From CAVVEQ01 sp963802095 (GTDB lineage Bacteria > Chloroflexota > Anaerolineae > Anaerolineales > Anaerolineaceae): 56,478 nt of DNA. Positions 26,603 to 34,828 of this stretch are shown in pieces. The position numbers and the translations under genes are program-made. The notes under the pieces were generated by a model. It was given only the letters and a program-made list of their open reading frames with translations. It was not told the DNA's origin and ran no database searches. The first letter of the stretch is position 1, and every line of letters begins with the position of its first letter. The DNA is taken from positions 1-56,478 of the forward strand of contig CAWDHI010000015.1 in assembly GCA_963802095.1 (NCBI GenBank). The letters run 5' to 3'.

Positions 26603-27259
26603 ATGGAGATCAACTGGTACGGACATTCCTGTTTTCGGCTCACGGAGCGCAACCTCGCCACCGTGGTGTGCGATCCCTTCGACCACCGGCATGTGGGGTA
26701 CGATGCCCTTAAACTGAAAGCGGATATCGTCACCATCAGCCATGAATCGCCCAGTCATAATTTCCTCCAGGTTGTCAAAAACGATCCGCGTGTTATTAAT
26801 GGCGCAGGAGAGTTCGAGATCGGCGGCGTCTTCATCACTGGTGTGCAAACCAATGGGCACTCCAAAAATACCGAAGCTGAACCTGTCAACACCCTTTATT
26901 TGTTCGACTACAACGGCGTCACCGTGCTCCACCTTGGAGACCTCAACCGTGTCCCCAGCCAGACCGAGGTGGAAGATCTTGGCCCGGTGAATATCGTCCT
27001 GGCACCGGTCGGCGGGGTGGGCTGCTTGAATGCCGCCAAAGCTGCCGAAGTGGTGAGCCTGCTGGAACCAAATATCGTCATTCCCATGCACTTCAGCACC
27101 CCTGCCACAACCTTGAAACTTGATTCGCTGCAGAAATTTCTGAAGGAAATGGGACAGGAAAATGTGGAAACGCTTCCCAGCATCAAGGTCACCGGTAAAG
27201 GCAGCCTGCCCGATGAGACCAGGGTCGTAGTTTTGGAATACGAGCACAACAAGGATTAG
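26603..27259 (+). CDS. Metallo-beta-lactamase-fold protein, metal site degenerate
   Basis: A 218-residue protein of the COG2220 group of beta-lactamase-fold hydrolases: YGHSCFRLTERN start, central HLGDLN, and PMHFSTPATTL near the end. The first metal motif HxHxDH is altered. Residues 47-52 read HESPSH, so the second His and the Asp are both Ser. The later Asp and His ligands remain. It may be a non-hydrolytic relative or bind metal differently. ATG at 26603 has GGAGG upstream. First gene of a run with mutY. Confidence 0.75.
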   Translation: MEINWYGHSCFRLTERNLATVVCDPFDHRHVGYDALKLKADIVTISHESPSHNFLQVVKNDPRVINGAGEFEIGGVFITGVQTNGHSKNTEAEPVNTLYLFDYNGVTVLHLGDLNRVPSQTEVEDLGPVNIVLAPVGGVGCLNAAKAAEVVSLLEPNIVIPMHFSTPATTLKLDSLQKFLKEMGQENVETLPSIKVTGKGSLPDETRVVVLEYEHNKD

Positions 27260-27261
27260 GT

Positions 27262-27564
27262 GTGGCAGTCAAACTCATCCTCACCTGGGATATCGCCCCC
27301 GATAAGGAACAGGAATATTTCGAATTCGTCATCCGCGAATTCATTCCAGGTGTTCAGCGGCTGGGGTTCGACCTGACGGATGCCTGGGCAACAGTCTACG
27401 GGCAGCGCCCGCAGATTCAGGTGGATGCACGCGTACCCACCCTGACGAAAGCGCAGCAGCTCACCCGCTCTGCAGAGTGGTCCAAACTGCATGACCAGTT
27501 GATGGATTTCGTTCAGAATTACTCAATGAAGATCGTTCAGGCCAGGGGTGGTTTTCAGTTTTAA
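27262..27564 (+). CDS. Small dimeric alpha/beta-barrel-like hypothetical protein
   Basis: A 100-residue protein with the strand-helix pattern of ferredoxin-like dimeric barrels: VKLILTWDIAPDKEQEYFEF, a helical middle and a C-terminal strand MKIVQARGGFQF. A start codon GTG at 27262 follows AGG closely after the stop of the previous gene. No catalytic motif seen; comparable proteins are antibiotic-monooxygenase-like folds with unknown roles. Sits between the MBL gene (2-bp gap) and mutY (27-bp gap). Confidence 0.7.
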   Translation: MAVKLILTWDIAPDKEQEYFEFVIREFIPGVQRLGFDLTDAWATVYGQRPQIQVDARVPTLTKAQQLTRSAEWSKLHDQLMDFVQNYSMKIVQARGGFQF

Positions 27565-27591
27565 ACACCAGCTTTCCAATCCCATACAACC

Positions 27592-28668
27592 GTGCCTGAT
27601 TCAAATTTCTCCCGAGCCCTGCTGGATTGGTACAACCCTTCCAACCGCGTAATGCCCTGGCGCGGTGAAAAGGACGCATACCCTATCTGGGTGTCGGAGA
27701 TAATGCTTCAACAGACGAAGGTGGATACAGTTCGTCCCTATTACCTGCGCTGGGTGGCGCGATTCCCGAATATCCAGTCCCTGGCCTCTGCGACGGAAGC
27801 AGAAGTACTTAAAGTATGGGAAGGGCTGGGCTACTATGCAAGGGCACGCAACATGCTGAAAGCAGCCAGGGTTATCATGGAGATATTCGGAGGCGAGTTT
27901 CCCCATCGCCTGGAAGATATCCGCAGTCTTCCCGGGATAGGCGCTTATACAGCAGCGGCCATTGCCTCCATAGCTTTCGGGCTGAATGAACCTGTTATCG
28001 ATGGCAACATCCGCCGCGTTTTGGCCAGGGTAAAGAATATTCGCGGCCCATTGGGCAACTCAATCGCAGAGATGGATTTCCTTTCCGCAGCCAGGGATCT
28101 TTTACCAGATGGACAGGCTGGAGATTTCAACCAGGCAATGATGGACCTTGGCGCAACGATCTGTATCCCGCATCAACCGCACTGTGATGAATGCCCGGTG
28201 CAGCAATTCTGCACCGCCTTTAGAACAGGTACCCAGGTAGAACTGCCGGTAATACCCCCCAAGCCACAAGTCCCGCGGATTGAAGTCACCGCAGCGGTGA
28301 TCCACCGCGGAGAGGAGGTTCTCATCGCCCACCGGCCTGCCCACGGGCTGCTTGGAGGGATGTGGGAATTCCCCGGCGGCAAAATGGAGCCAGGGGAAAC
28401 GGATGAGGAATCACTTGCCCGGGAGATCCGCGAGGAATTAGGCGCGGAGGTGGAGGTTGGTGCGAAATTGGGTTCTTATAAACACGCCTATACGCACTTT
28501 CGGGTAACCCTCACGGCGTATCATTGCAGGGTCGCTTCCGGCGAACCACGGGCGCTGGAAGCCAGCGAGATCCGCTGGGTGACGATCACCCAATTAGGCA
28601 CATTCCCCATGGGAAAACTCGACCGGATGATCAGCTCCACATTGTTGGAAGCAAACAGGAATACCTAG
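27592..28668 (+). CDS. mutY: A/G-specific adenine glycosylase MutY
   Basis: A 358-residue MutY. It excises adenine opposite 8-oxoguanine. The HhH-GPD domain (residues about 15-215) shows QQTKVDTVRPYYLRW, SLPGIGAYTAAAIASIAFGL and the catalytic Asp in EPVIDGN. The 4Fe-4S cluster ligands are present in canonical C-x6-C-x2-C-x5-C spacing (CIPHQPHCDECPVQQFC). The C-terminal Nudix-like domain that reads 8-oxoG follows, with the box GGKMEPGETDEESLAREIRE, unusually well preserved for MutY, where the catalytic Glu residues are often lost. GTG start at 27592. Confidence 0.95.
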   Translation: MPDSNFSRALLDWYNPSNRVMPWRGEKDAYPIWVSEIMLQQTKVDTVRPYYLRWVARFPNIQSLASATEAEVLKVWEGLGYYARARNMLKAARVIMEIFGGEFPHRLEDIRSLPGIGAYTAAAIASIAFGLNEPVIDGNIRRVLARVKNIRGPLGNSIAEMDFLSAARDLLPDGQAGDFNQAMMDLGATICIPHQPHCDECPVQQFCTAFRTGTQVELPVIPPKPQVPRIEVTAAVIHRGEEVLIAHRPAHGLLGGMWEFPGGKMEPGETDEESLAREIREELGAEVEVGAKLGSYKHAYTHFRVTLTAYHCRVASGEPRALEASEIRWVTITQLGTFPMGKLDRMISSTLLEANRNT

Positions 28669-28676
28669 GTTCGTCG

Positions 28677-28682
28677 TACAAT
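28677..28682 (+). promoter_or_regulatory. -10 box of pcm
   Basis: TACAAT ends 6 nt before the ATG at 28689; no Shine-Dalgarno is present. Points to a leaderless transcript starting at or near the start codon. Confidence 0.4.
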
Positions 28683-28688
28683 AATCAC

Positions 28689-29342
28689 ATGATGGATCTG
28701 CACCCCGAGCTTGTAAAAATGGTGGCGGAGCAGATCGAATCCCGCGGCGTGAATGATGAGCGCGTGCTCGAAGCCATGCGCAGTGTTCCCCGCTGGGTGT
28801 TCGTTCCCCAGGAGATGCGCGGCTCCGCTACCGAAGACAGACCTCTACCCATTGGCAATGGGCAAACCATTTCGCAGCCGTATATTGTTGCGCTCATGAC
28901 TGAGCTTCTGCGCCTGCAGGGTGGCGAAAACATCCTGGAGGTGGGTACGGGTTCCGGTTACCAGGCAGCGATCCTTTCCAGGCTGGCTTTTCAAGTAAAT
29001 ACCGTGGAATTTATCCCGGAATTAGCCTTCCAGGCACAGGAACGTTTGACCACGCTCGGGTACCCGAACGTGCAAGTGCACCAGGGCGATGGCAGCGTTG
29101 GGCTTGCAGAATTTTCACCATACGATGGCATCCTGGTGACTGCCGCCTGCCCCTCGGCACCCCCTACATTGCTTGATCAGCTTGCGGAAGGTGGAAGGTT
29201 AGTCCTACCGGTTGGTGGTCGCTGGCGGCAGGAGCTGCAATGCTGGCAAAAACAAGGTGCTGCATTCGAGAGAGAGGATATCCTCCCGGTGGCATTTGTT
29301 CCGCTGAGGGGAACGCACGGGTGGAAGGAGTCCGAATGGTGA
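28689..29342 (+). CDS. pcm: Protein-L-isoaspartate O-methyltransferase
   Basis: A 217-residue PIMT that methylates isoaspartyl residues in damaged proteins. Family motifs: RSVPRWVFVPQ, PLPIGNGQTISQPYIVALM, SAM motif I ILEVGTGSGYQAAILS, and YDGILVTAACPSAP. The last residues hold VPLRGTHGW. The start at 28689 (MMDLHPEL) is supported by a -10 box six bases away; in-frame upstream codons would extend into mutY. The stop overlaps the start of the following phosphoesterase gene. Confidence 0.92.
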   Translation: MMDLHPELVKMVAEQIESRGVNDERVLEAMRSVPRWVFVPQEMRGSATEDRPLPIGNGQTISQPYIVALMTELLRLQGGENILEVGTGSGYQAAILSRLAFQVNTVEFIPELAFQAQERLTTLGYPNVQVHQGDGSVGLAEFSPYDGILVTAACPSAPPTLLDQLAEGGRLVLPVGGRWRQELQCWQKQGAAFEREDILPVAFVPLRGTHGWKESEW

Positions 29343-30313
29343 GGATGGTCGTTATGACGTTGTTGGTAATGATCCTGGCAGGGTGCGTGACGCAAAGTTA
29401 TACAACATCCACCCCTCCTCCTCCAACGGTGGAGGCAACCCCAACAGATCCCGCGCAGCCAATCCAAACACCCGCCCCCATTCCTTCGGCCACGATCACA
29501 GCACCGGTGCTGCGTTTTTCACATGTTGCAGTGATCGTCTTTGAGAACAAGGAGTTTTCTTCGGTCATTGGAAACAAACAGATGCCCATCTTCAACCGCC
29601 TGGCGCAGGAGTTCACCCTGCTGACCCAACATTATGCCATCCGCCACCCCAGCCTGCCCAATTACATCGCTATGATCGGTGGGGACACCTTCGGGATCGA
29701 TCATACCTGCGTCGATTGCTTTATAAACGCAACCAGCTTGCCAGATTTGATTGAGGCATCAGGTCTAACCTGGAAAACATACCAGGAACACATGCCTGCT
29801 CCCTGCCACAAGCAGGATACCTTGCGCTATTTTCAGAAGCACAATCCCTTCATTTACTTTGACAATATCCGCCTGGATCAGGCTCGCTGTGAAAGGTCCG
29901 TCGTGCCCCTCACTGCTCTGGAAGAAGACTTGCAAAAAGGGGATTTACCCAATTTCATCTTCATCACCCCTGATATCTGCAACGACGCCCACGATTGTGG
30001 ATTGGAAGTGGCGGATGCCTGGCTGCAGCCCTGGGTGGATAAGCTGATGTCGAACCCGGATTTCGCCCGCGACGGATTGATCGTCCTCACCTGGGATGAA
30101 GGCCAGGGGGATCATACCTGCTGCGGGCTGCAAACTGGCGGCGGGAGGATCGCCACGGTGCTGATCTCTCCCCTCGCAAAAAACGGTTTTGAAGATGACA
30201 CTCCATATACGCACTATTCCCTGCTTCGGACGATTTCCGAAAGCTGGGGACTTCCCCTCCTTGGCCACGCCGCAGACGGGGAAACAAACCTGATAACTGC
30301 CCCCTGGAAATAA
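29336..30313 (+). CDS. Exported phosphoesterase family lipoprotein (AcpA-like)
   Basis: A 325-residue protein of the phosphoesterase family (PF04185-like, phospholipase C/acid phosphatase group). Signal MVRMVVMTLLVMILA with lipobox LAGC at residues 14-17, then a Pro/Thr-rich linker. The catalytic domain shows FENKEFSSVIGNKQ, RHPSLPNYIAMIGGDTFG, FITPDICNDAHDCG and LTWDEGQGDH. Members hydrolyse phosphate esters outside the cell. AAGGAG 5 nt upstream supports the ATG at 29336, which overlaps the pcm stop. Last gene of the run starting at 26603. Confidence 0.85.
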   Translation: MVRMVVMTLLVMILAGCVTQSYTTSTPPPPTVEATPTDPAQPIQTPAPIPSATITAPVLRFSHVAVIVFENKEFSSVIGNKQMPIFNRLAQEFTLLTQHYAIRHPSLPNYIAMIGGDTFGIDHTCVDCFINATSLPDLIEASGLTWKTYQEHMPAPCHKQDTLRYFQKHNPFIYFDNIRLDQARCERSVVPLTALEEDLQKGDLPNFIFITPDICNDAHDCGLEVADAWLQPWVDKLMSNPDFARDGLIVLTWDEGQGDHTCCGLQTGGGRIATVLISPLAKNGFEDDTPYTHYSLLRTISESWGLPLLGHAADGETNLITAPWK

Positions 30314-30318
30314 ATAAT

Positions 30319-30343
30319 AATCCGCCCGGATATCGAGCGGATT
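30319..30343. terminator. Terminator between convergent genes
   Basis: Stem AATCCGC/GCGGATT with an 11-nt loop, T-rich on the plus side. Lies between the phosphoesterase stop and the convergent permease stop. Confidence 0.55.
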
Positions 30344-30365
30344 CTATTCTTAAACTCGTAGGATT

Positions 30366-31322
30366 TTAGCCCTTCAGTGACCCGGCCAAAAGTCCGCGCA
30401 TGAAGTAACGCCCAAGGATAATAAAGATCAGAAGGGTGGGCAATGCTGCCAATAGGGCTCCTGCCATCTGGACGTTCCACTCAACGATATAGCTTCCCGC
30501 CAGGTTATTGAGCGCCACGGTGATCGGCTGAACAGCGGCATTGTTGGTGAGTACCACCGCGAATAGAAACTCGTTCCAGATGGATTGGAACTCCCAGATG
30601 ATCACCACGACGAAACCAGGTATCGAAAGGGGGAAAAGAACATGGGTGTAAAGACCCCAAAAACCGGCACCGTCGATCTTGCCCGCTTCCAGTAGCTCAT
30701 CCGGGATCTCGGCATAATAGTTTTTAAAGATAAGGGTAGTGATCGGAATACCATAAATCACGTGGACGATCGCGAGCCCGCCAATGGTCCCATAAGCAGG
30801 GATGTAGGTTTGGATGATCGCCCGGATCCACTCAAGGTAGAATGGCAATTGCCAGGTTTCCACATTTTCGAGCAGCGGCCTGAAGGCTTTTCCCCAAGAC
30901 TGAAGGGTGAGCATGAGGGGGATGAGAATGCTCTGATAGGGGATGAACATTCCAAACAGGATCATCGCAAAAATGAAGTTCGACCCTGGAAATTTCCACT
31001 TCGCCAGAACGTAACCATTTAATGAACCGACCAGAGCAGCAAAGAGCGCAGCGGGTATGGTCAATTTCAGACTGTTCATAAAATTATTGGAAAGCCCAAT
31101 CGTCCCTTTGGAAGGATCCCCATTCCAGGCACTGATGAAGCTATCCAGTGAAAGATGCCTGGGGAGAGCCCACATGGTGGAAAGATTCACATCAGCATAG
31201 CTTTTCAGGCTCGTGACAATGAGGATATAGATCGGTACAAGAAAAAATACAGCTGCCAGGACGAGGATCATGTACAGGATGACGCGGGTCGGTTTAATAG
31301 CGCGGCGTTCGCGGGTGCTCAT
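30366..31322 (-). CDS. Sugar ABC transporter permease (MalG-type)
   Basis: A 318-residue inner-membrane permease of the CUT1 carbohydrate importer group. Six helices and the EAA loop LLEAGKIDGAGFWGLYTHVL, through which it contacts the ATPase. It overlaps the other permease by 4 bp (ATGA at 31319-31322). The C terminus AGSLKG is typical. No ATPase gene is in the window, so a shared MsmK/UgpC-like ATPase elsewhere is assumed. Confidence 0.92.
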   Translation of the reverse strand: MSTRERRAIKPTRVILYMILVLAAVFFLVPIYILIVTSLKSYADVNLSTMWALPRHLSLDSFISAWNGDPSKGTIGLSNNFMNSLKLTIPAALFAALVGSLNGYVLAKWKFPGSNFIFAMILFGMFIPYQSILIPLMLTLQSWGKAFRPLLENVETWQLPFYLEWIRAIIQTYIPAYGTIGGLAIVHVIYGIPITTLIFKNYYAEIPDELLEAGKIDGAGFWGLYTHVLFPLSIPGFVVVIIWEFQSIWNEFLFAVVLTNNAAVQPITVALNNLAGSYIVEWNVQMAGALLAALPTLLIFIILGRYFMRGLLAGSLKG

Positions 31323-32335
31323 CGGCGCACCTCTGTACGCATGGCGTTGGCCAAGTAGGGAACCACCAGCACCGCCACGCTGATCAAAAGGATGATGGCG
31401 ATAGCCGCACCGCGGGCAAAATGGTTGCCGCGGAAAACCGTATCGAACATATAATATGCCGGCACATCGGTGGCAAAAGCAGGGCCTGGGCCAGTCATTG
31501 CTGAGATAAGGTCGAAGATCTTTAAGGAAATATGCCCAAGGATGATCACCGCACTGAGGGTGATGGGCGCGAGTAACGGCATGATCACCCGCCGGTAGAT
31601 CTGGAACTCGGTTGCGCCATCCACGCGAGCAGCCTCGCGAAGTTCATCCGGAACCCCCCGCAAACCAGCGAGATAGAGCGCCATGGTATAACCGGACATC
31701 TGCCACACAGCCGCCAACACCACCGATAGCATGGCAATTGAGATCCCAAAATTTGGTGTGGTCACCGCGCCCAACCCGATTTGTGTCAGAAATTGCCCAA
31801 CCGGGGAATCAGGCGTGAAATATAGAGCTTCGGGGTTGGTGTACCACCTGGATTGCAGAAACGGCAGCCCCAGGTTGGCAAAAAGCTGGTTCACCCCCAC
31901 AGGTGCTTCGGGGCTTCCGGGATTCAGAAGCCAGCGCCAGACAACACCTGTCACAATAAATGAAACTGCCATCGGGAAAAGATAGACGGAACGAAAGAAA
32001 CCCTCGTTCCAAATGCGCTGGTCTAGAAAAATCGCCAGGCTTAAGCCCACCGCCAGGCACGACCCGATGAAGAATACCGTAAATACGATCGTGTTGCGCA
32101 GGTCAATCTGAAAGCGTTGATCTACGTTGAAAAGACGTATGAAATTATCAAGCTGAACGGAATTAGTGTTCGGAAAGAGGGAGCCCTTGGGTATGGGCAA
32201 CATGTCGTTCCAATTCAGGGTGGATGCCCAACTTGTCCAACCAATGAAACCATAAATGAATACCAGTACAGCAATGATGGAGGGAAGAATTACCAGGATA
32301 GCGATAAGACGGTCGCGGTTTAGACGCCAGTGCAT
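31319..32335 (-). CDS. Sugar ABC transporter permease (MalF-type)
   Basis: A 338-residue CUT1 permease partner. The first helix (LIAILVILPSIIAVLVFIYG) is followed by an extended loop with NWNDMLPI. The EAA motif reads LREAARVDGATEFQIYRRVI. The start MHWRLNRD at 32335 is preferred because GGGAG sits 8 nt before it; a longer in-frame start at 32389 would lie in the intergenic hairpin region. A large extra loop around residues 150-205 (beginning GSPEAPVGVNQLFANLGL) is longer than in most MalF-short forms. Confidence 0.9.
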   Translation of the reverse strand: MHWRLNRDRLIAILVILPSIIAVLVFIYGFIGWTSWASTLNWNDMLPIPKGSLFPNTNSVQLDNFIRLFNVDQRFQIDLRNTIVFTVFFIGSCLAVGLSLAIFLDQRIWNEGFFRSVYLFPMAVSFIVTGVVWRWLLNPGSPEAPVGVNQLFANLGLPFLQSRWYTNPEALYFTPDSPVGQFLTQIGLGAVTTPNFGISIAMLSVVLAAVWQMSGYTMALYLAGLRGVPDELREAARVDGATEFQIYRRVIMPLLAPITLSAVIILGHISLKIFDLISAMTGPGPAFATDVPAYYMFDTVFRGNHFARGAAIAIILLISVAVLVVPYLANAMRTEVRR

Positions 32336-32359
32336 AAGGTGACTCCCGGAAAATATTTT

Positions 32360-32392
32360 AGCGTGGGGCGGTCTCGCGGCCAGCCCCACGCT
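32360..32392 (-). terminator. Stem-loop between binding-protein and permease genes
   Basis: A perfect 10-bp stem AGCGTGGGGC/GCCCCACGCT with a 13-nt loop and weak T content downstream on minus. It lies 36 bp past the binding-protein stop. In ABC operons such stems act as partial terminators or mRNA stabilisers that keep the binding protein in excess. Confidence 0.6.
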
Positions 32393-32428
32393 AATTATAG
32401 CCTTAGTTTTTTCTAAGTGGCCTGCGGA

Positions 32429-33766
32429 TTACTTGCAGACGCCAGCATCCTTACCAGCCTGGACCAATCCAGCCTGGAACGCGGCCACATCACCATTGGC
32501 AACGAAGACCGGCATCAGGTCGTTGATCGAGGTCAACCAGCCTTCAGAGGCGGCAGCACCGTGAGCCAGCGAGGGCACGATAGAGTCCTTCTGCCAGTCA
32601 GCAGCTGAGCTCTGCAGGTAGGCGTTGAACTTACTGTAATCGCAATCCGTGCGGGCGCAGATGGAGCCCTTTAGGATGTTGAAATCTTCCTGACCCTGCT
32701 TGGAACCAAGAACGCCTAGGAATTTTTTCATCAGTTCAGGATTCTTGGAGTTCTTAGGCAGACCGAAGGAATCGGAAAGGGCATCGAAGATCCCAGTGTT
32801 TCCAGGAGGAGGCGCCCAGCCATAGCCTTCAAATCCCTTGGCGGTGTAATCACCGTTCGCCCAGTCACCCATGATTGTCATCGCAGCCTTGCCGTCGATG
32901 ACCAGCTGGTTTGCCTGGTCCCAGGAGAGTGCGGTGTGGTCGGCATTGATGTAGCCGAGCATCATCTTGAAGTTCTCCAGGGCTTTGGTTACTTCCGGGC
33001 CGCTCCAATCGGTAGTGCAATCCCAAAGGCCGACGTATTTTTCGGCTCCGAGGGTGCCGATCAGAACCGTCTCGAAGAGGTGAGTTGCCGCCCACGGGCC
33101 ATTATCGCCGAGGGCAAGCGGGGTGATCCCAGCTGCTTTTAGTTTATCTGCAGCAGCCATGAATCCTTCAAAAGTGGCAACATCTGCAGCGGTCAGGCCA
33201 TTGGCCTCAAAGACTGCCTTGTTGAACCAGAGCACATTCCCGCGGTGGATATTCACCGGGACGGAATAGGGTTTTCCTTCGTAGGATACGATCGCGAGCA
33301 CACCAGGTGCGAAGGCGTCATTGAAACCATACTCGGAATAGACATCATCCAGGGATTCCATATATCCGGTTGTCACCCAGGTGTCGAGCAGCTCCCGACC
33401 CATATGAACCTGGAAGGAATCGGGGGGATCACCGCCGAGCATGCGGGTCTTGAGGACGGCTTTGGCATTGGAGCCAGCGCCACCAGCTACCGCAGCATTG
33501 ATGACTTCAGCTTCCGGATTAGCGGCGTTAAACTGATCGATCAATTTCTGTAGACCGTTTGCCTCGCCACCGGTCGTCCACCAGGAAAATACTTCCACCT
33601 GGGTTTTCTCTGCCGGGGCAGCCGGTTCTTCCGGTGCTGGAGCTGCTGGTTCTTCCGGTGCGGGTGCAGCCGGTTCTTCAGGCGCCGGGGCTGCCGGAGC
33701 GCATGCTGCCAGCACCATTGCGCTAATCATAATCACTGCTAGTAATGCAAACCATTTTTTAGACAT
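32429..33766 (-). CDS. Sugar ABC transporter substrate-binding lipoprotein
   Basis: A 445-residue extracellular binding protein of the CUT1 family. Signal sequence and lipobox MVLAAC, then a linker made of repeated APEEPAAP units (about four copies, residues 24-52). The mature domain starts TQVEVFSWWTTGGEANGLQK and includes FQVHMGRELLDTWVTTG and PSLAHGAAASEGWL. The residue pattern is that of glucose- or maltose-type binding proteins but the ligand cannot be fixed. GGAGGAG precedes the ATG. First gene of the importer operon. Confidence 0.93.
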   Translation of the reverse strand: MSKKWFALLAVIMISAMVLAACAPAAPAPEEPAAPAPEEPAAPAPEEPAAPAEKTQVEVFSWWTTGGEANGLQKLIDQFNAANPEAEVINAAVAGGAGSNAKAVLKTRMLGGDPPDSFQVHMGRELLDTWVTTGYMESLDDVYSEYGFNDAFAPGVLAIVSYEGKPYSVPVNIHRGNVLWFNKAVFEANGLTAADVATFEGFMAAADKLKAAGITPLALGDNGPWAATHLFETVLIGTLGAEKYVGLWDCTTDWSGPEVTKALENFKMMLGYINADHTALSWDQANQLVIDGKAAMTIMGDWANGDYTAKGFEGYGWAPPPGNTGIFDALSDSFGLPKNSKNPELMKKFLGVLGSKQGQEDFNILKGSICARTDCDYSKFNAYLQSSAADWQKDSIVPSLAHGAAASEGWLTSINDLMPVFVANGDVAAFQAGLVQAGKDAGVCK

Positions 33767-33872
33767 ATTTCTCCTCCAATTGAAATGTGAAGCTTCTTCT
33801 CGATCTTGGGAAAGTCAATAATTTATAGAATCTTTTTCCACCTCCCATTCATCAGATATGTCTGAATAAAAA

Positions 33873-33893
33873 ACCACAGATAATACCTGTGGT
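33873..33893 (-). terminator. Rho-independent terminator (minus)
   Basis: Stem ACCACAG/CTGTGGT with a 7-nt loop, followed on minus by TTTTTTATT. It lies 17 bp past the end of the possible small ORF at 33910. Confidence 0.7.
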
Positions 33894-33909
33894 CGAAGGA
33901 ATTGATTAA

Positions 33910-34062
33910 TCAGTAGGGGTTTATCCCATCAGATATAGGTGGATGTTCCATAATTTCTTTTTGGGTAATCCGATTTTCAGAACCTCCATTATTATAGCCA
34001 TAACAAGAGATTATTACAACCTCTTCAACCTTAACCCACCGAAATGAAAACCAAAAAGGCAA
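33910..34062 (-). CDS. Possible small protein (doubtful)
   Basis: A 50-residue minus-strand ORF from a TTG at 34062, with PFWFSFRWVKVEEVVIISCY and an end DGINPY. No ribosome site. The only support is the terminator directly after its stop. Longer in-frame readings from ATGs up to 34179 would overlap the divergent lipoprotein gene. Confidence 0.22.
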   Translation of the reverse strand: MPFWFSFRWVKVEEVVIISCYGYNNGGSENRITQKEIMEHPPISDGINPY

Positions 34063-34108
34063 TTCCACAGGGTTATAATGCTTCAAATTCTCAACTGAGG
34101 TTTTTTTT

Positions 34109-34774
34109 ATGAAACGTTCCATGGCTTTGATGATTTTCATTTTTCTCGCGTGTATCCTGCAAGGTTGCCAGGGTTCCACCAGTCAGCCCGCGACAACCAC
34201 CCCTCTTCCTCTAATGGATATCGACACTCAGCAACCTGCTGCTCCCGATGTATTCGTGCCATTAAGTGCCTGCGATAACTTCTTTCTTCCCTTAAACACG
34301 GGAACAGTATGGACCTTCTCGGATGGGTCCGCGATGAGTGTCGGCCCTTTTGAGGGTGGTGATACCGAAGGATCAACCATCGCTGTGAAGTTGTTTCCCG
34401 ATGGAAAACTCGAAAAATATTATATCGATTGTGTGGGTGGAAGAACTGAGATCGTGAAGGTCGCCACGCTGGATGACGATTTGAACGAAACCGGTTCGCA
34501 GACGATGAGCGAGATCACCGATGGGGCTTGTGAATCCAGGATAATTCTCCCCGAAGCGGAAAAGATGGCCCCGGGTAATTCCTGGCAGCAATGCGAAACC
34601 GCCTGCCGTGTGATCCTCGACCAGACGATCAGCATCGAACTGGGAACCTTCAAAACCCGCAGGGTGGAATGCGATGATGGCCTGGTACGTTGGTACGCCC
34701 CTCAATTTGGGTTATTAAAAACCTGCACAGGCGATACCTGCGCAGAACTGATCAAAATGGTCGCTCCGAACTAA
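34109..34774 (+). CDS. Hypothetical lipoprotein
   Basis: A 221-residue lipoprotein: signal MKRSMALMIFIFLACILQG with lipobox LQGC, then a Thr/Pro-rich linker. The remainder is beta-rich (LNTGTVWTFSDGSAM, IAVKLFPDGKLEKYYIDCVG, ELGTFKTRRVECDDG, WYAPQFGLLKTCTGD). Cys residues occur in pairs and may form disulfides. The pattern 'TWTFSDG...APQFGLVK' resembles the group of DUF-type surface proteins with a GLVK-x end, but I cannot name it. TATAAT at 34074-34079 lies 29 nt before the start and GAGG 8 nt before. Confidence 0.7.
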   Translation: MKRSMALMIFIFLACILQGCQGSTSQPATTTPLPLMDIDTQQPAAPDVFVPLSACDNFFLPLNTGTVWTFSDGSAMSVGPFEGGDTEGSTIAVKLFPDGKLEKYYIDCVGGRTEIVKVATLDDDLNETGSQTMSEITDGACESRIILPEAEKMAPGNSWQQCETACRVILDQTISIELGTFKTRRVECDDGLVRWYAPQFGLLKTCTGDTCAELIKMVAPN

Positions 34775-34790
34775 TCAGTCGTACCATCAG

Positions 34791-34819
34791 AAAAGAGCCG
34801 TTTTATTTACGGCTCTTTT
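34791..34819. terminator. Bidirectional rho-independent terminator
   Basis: Stem AAAAGAGCCG/CGGCTCTTTT with a 9-nt loop; T tract on plus, A tract at the other side. Serves the lipoprotein gene and the convergent rnj gene. Confidence 0.9.
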
Positions 34820-34828
34820 TGAATCCTC

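Larger units (their letters stand above)
33767..34108. other. Intergenic region upstream of the sugar importer
   Basis: 342 bp between the divergent importer and lipoprotein genes. It holds an inverted repeat TCAGA-tatg-TCTGA (33852-33865) that could be an operator, a minus-strand terminator (33873-33893), a doubtful small minus-strand ORF, and TATAAT at 34074-34079 ahead of the lipoprotein gene. Confidence 0.55.

Noticed and set aside
30087..30480. Minus-strand reading continuing from the permease into the phosphoesterase
   Set aside because: Antisense to the phosphoesterase, and the permease has its stop at 30366.
33541..33720. APEEPAAP repeats considered as a tandem DNA repeat or CRISPR-like array
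   Set aside because: Short in-frame coding repeats in a lipoprotein linker; no spacers.
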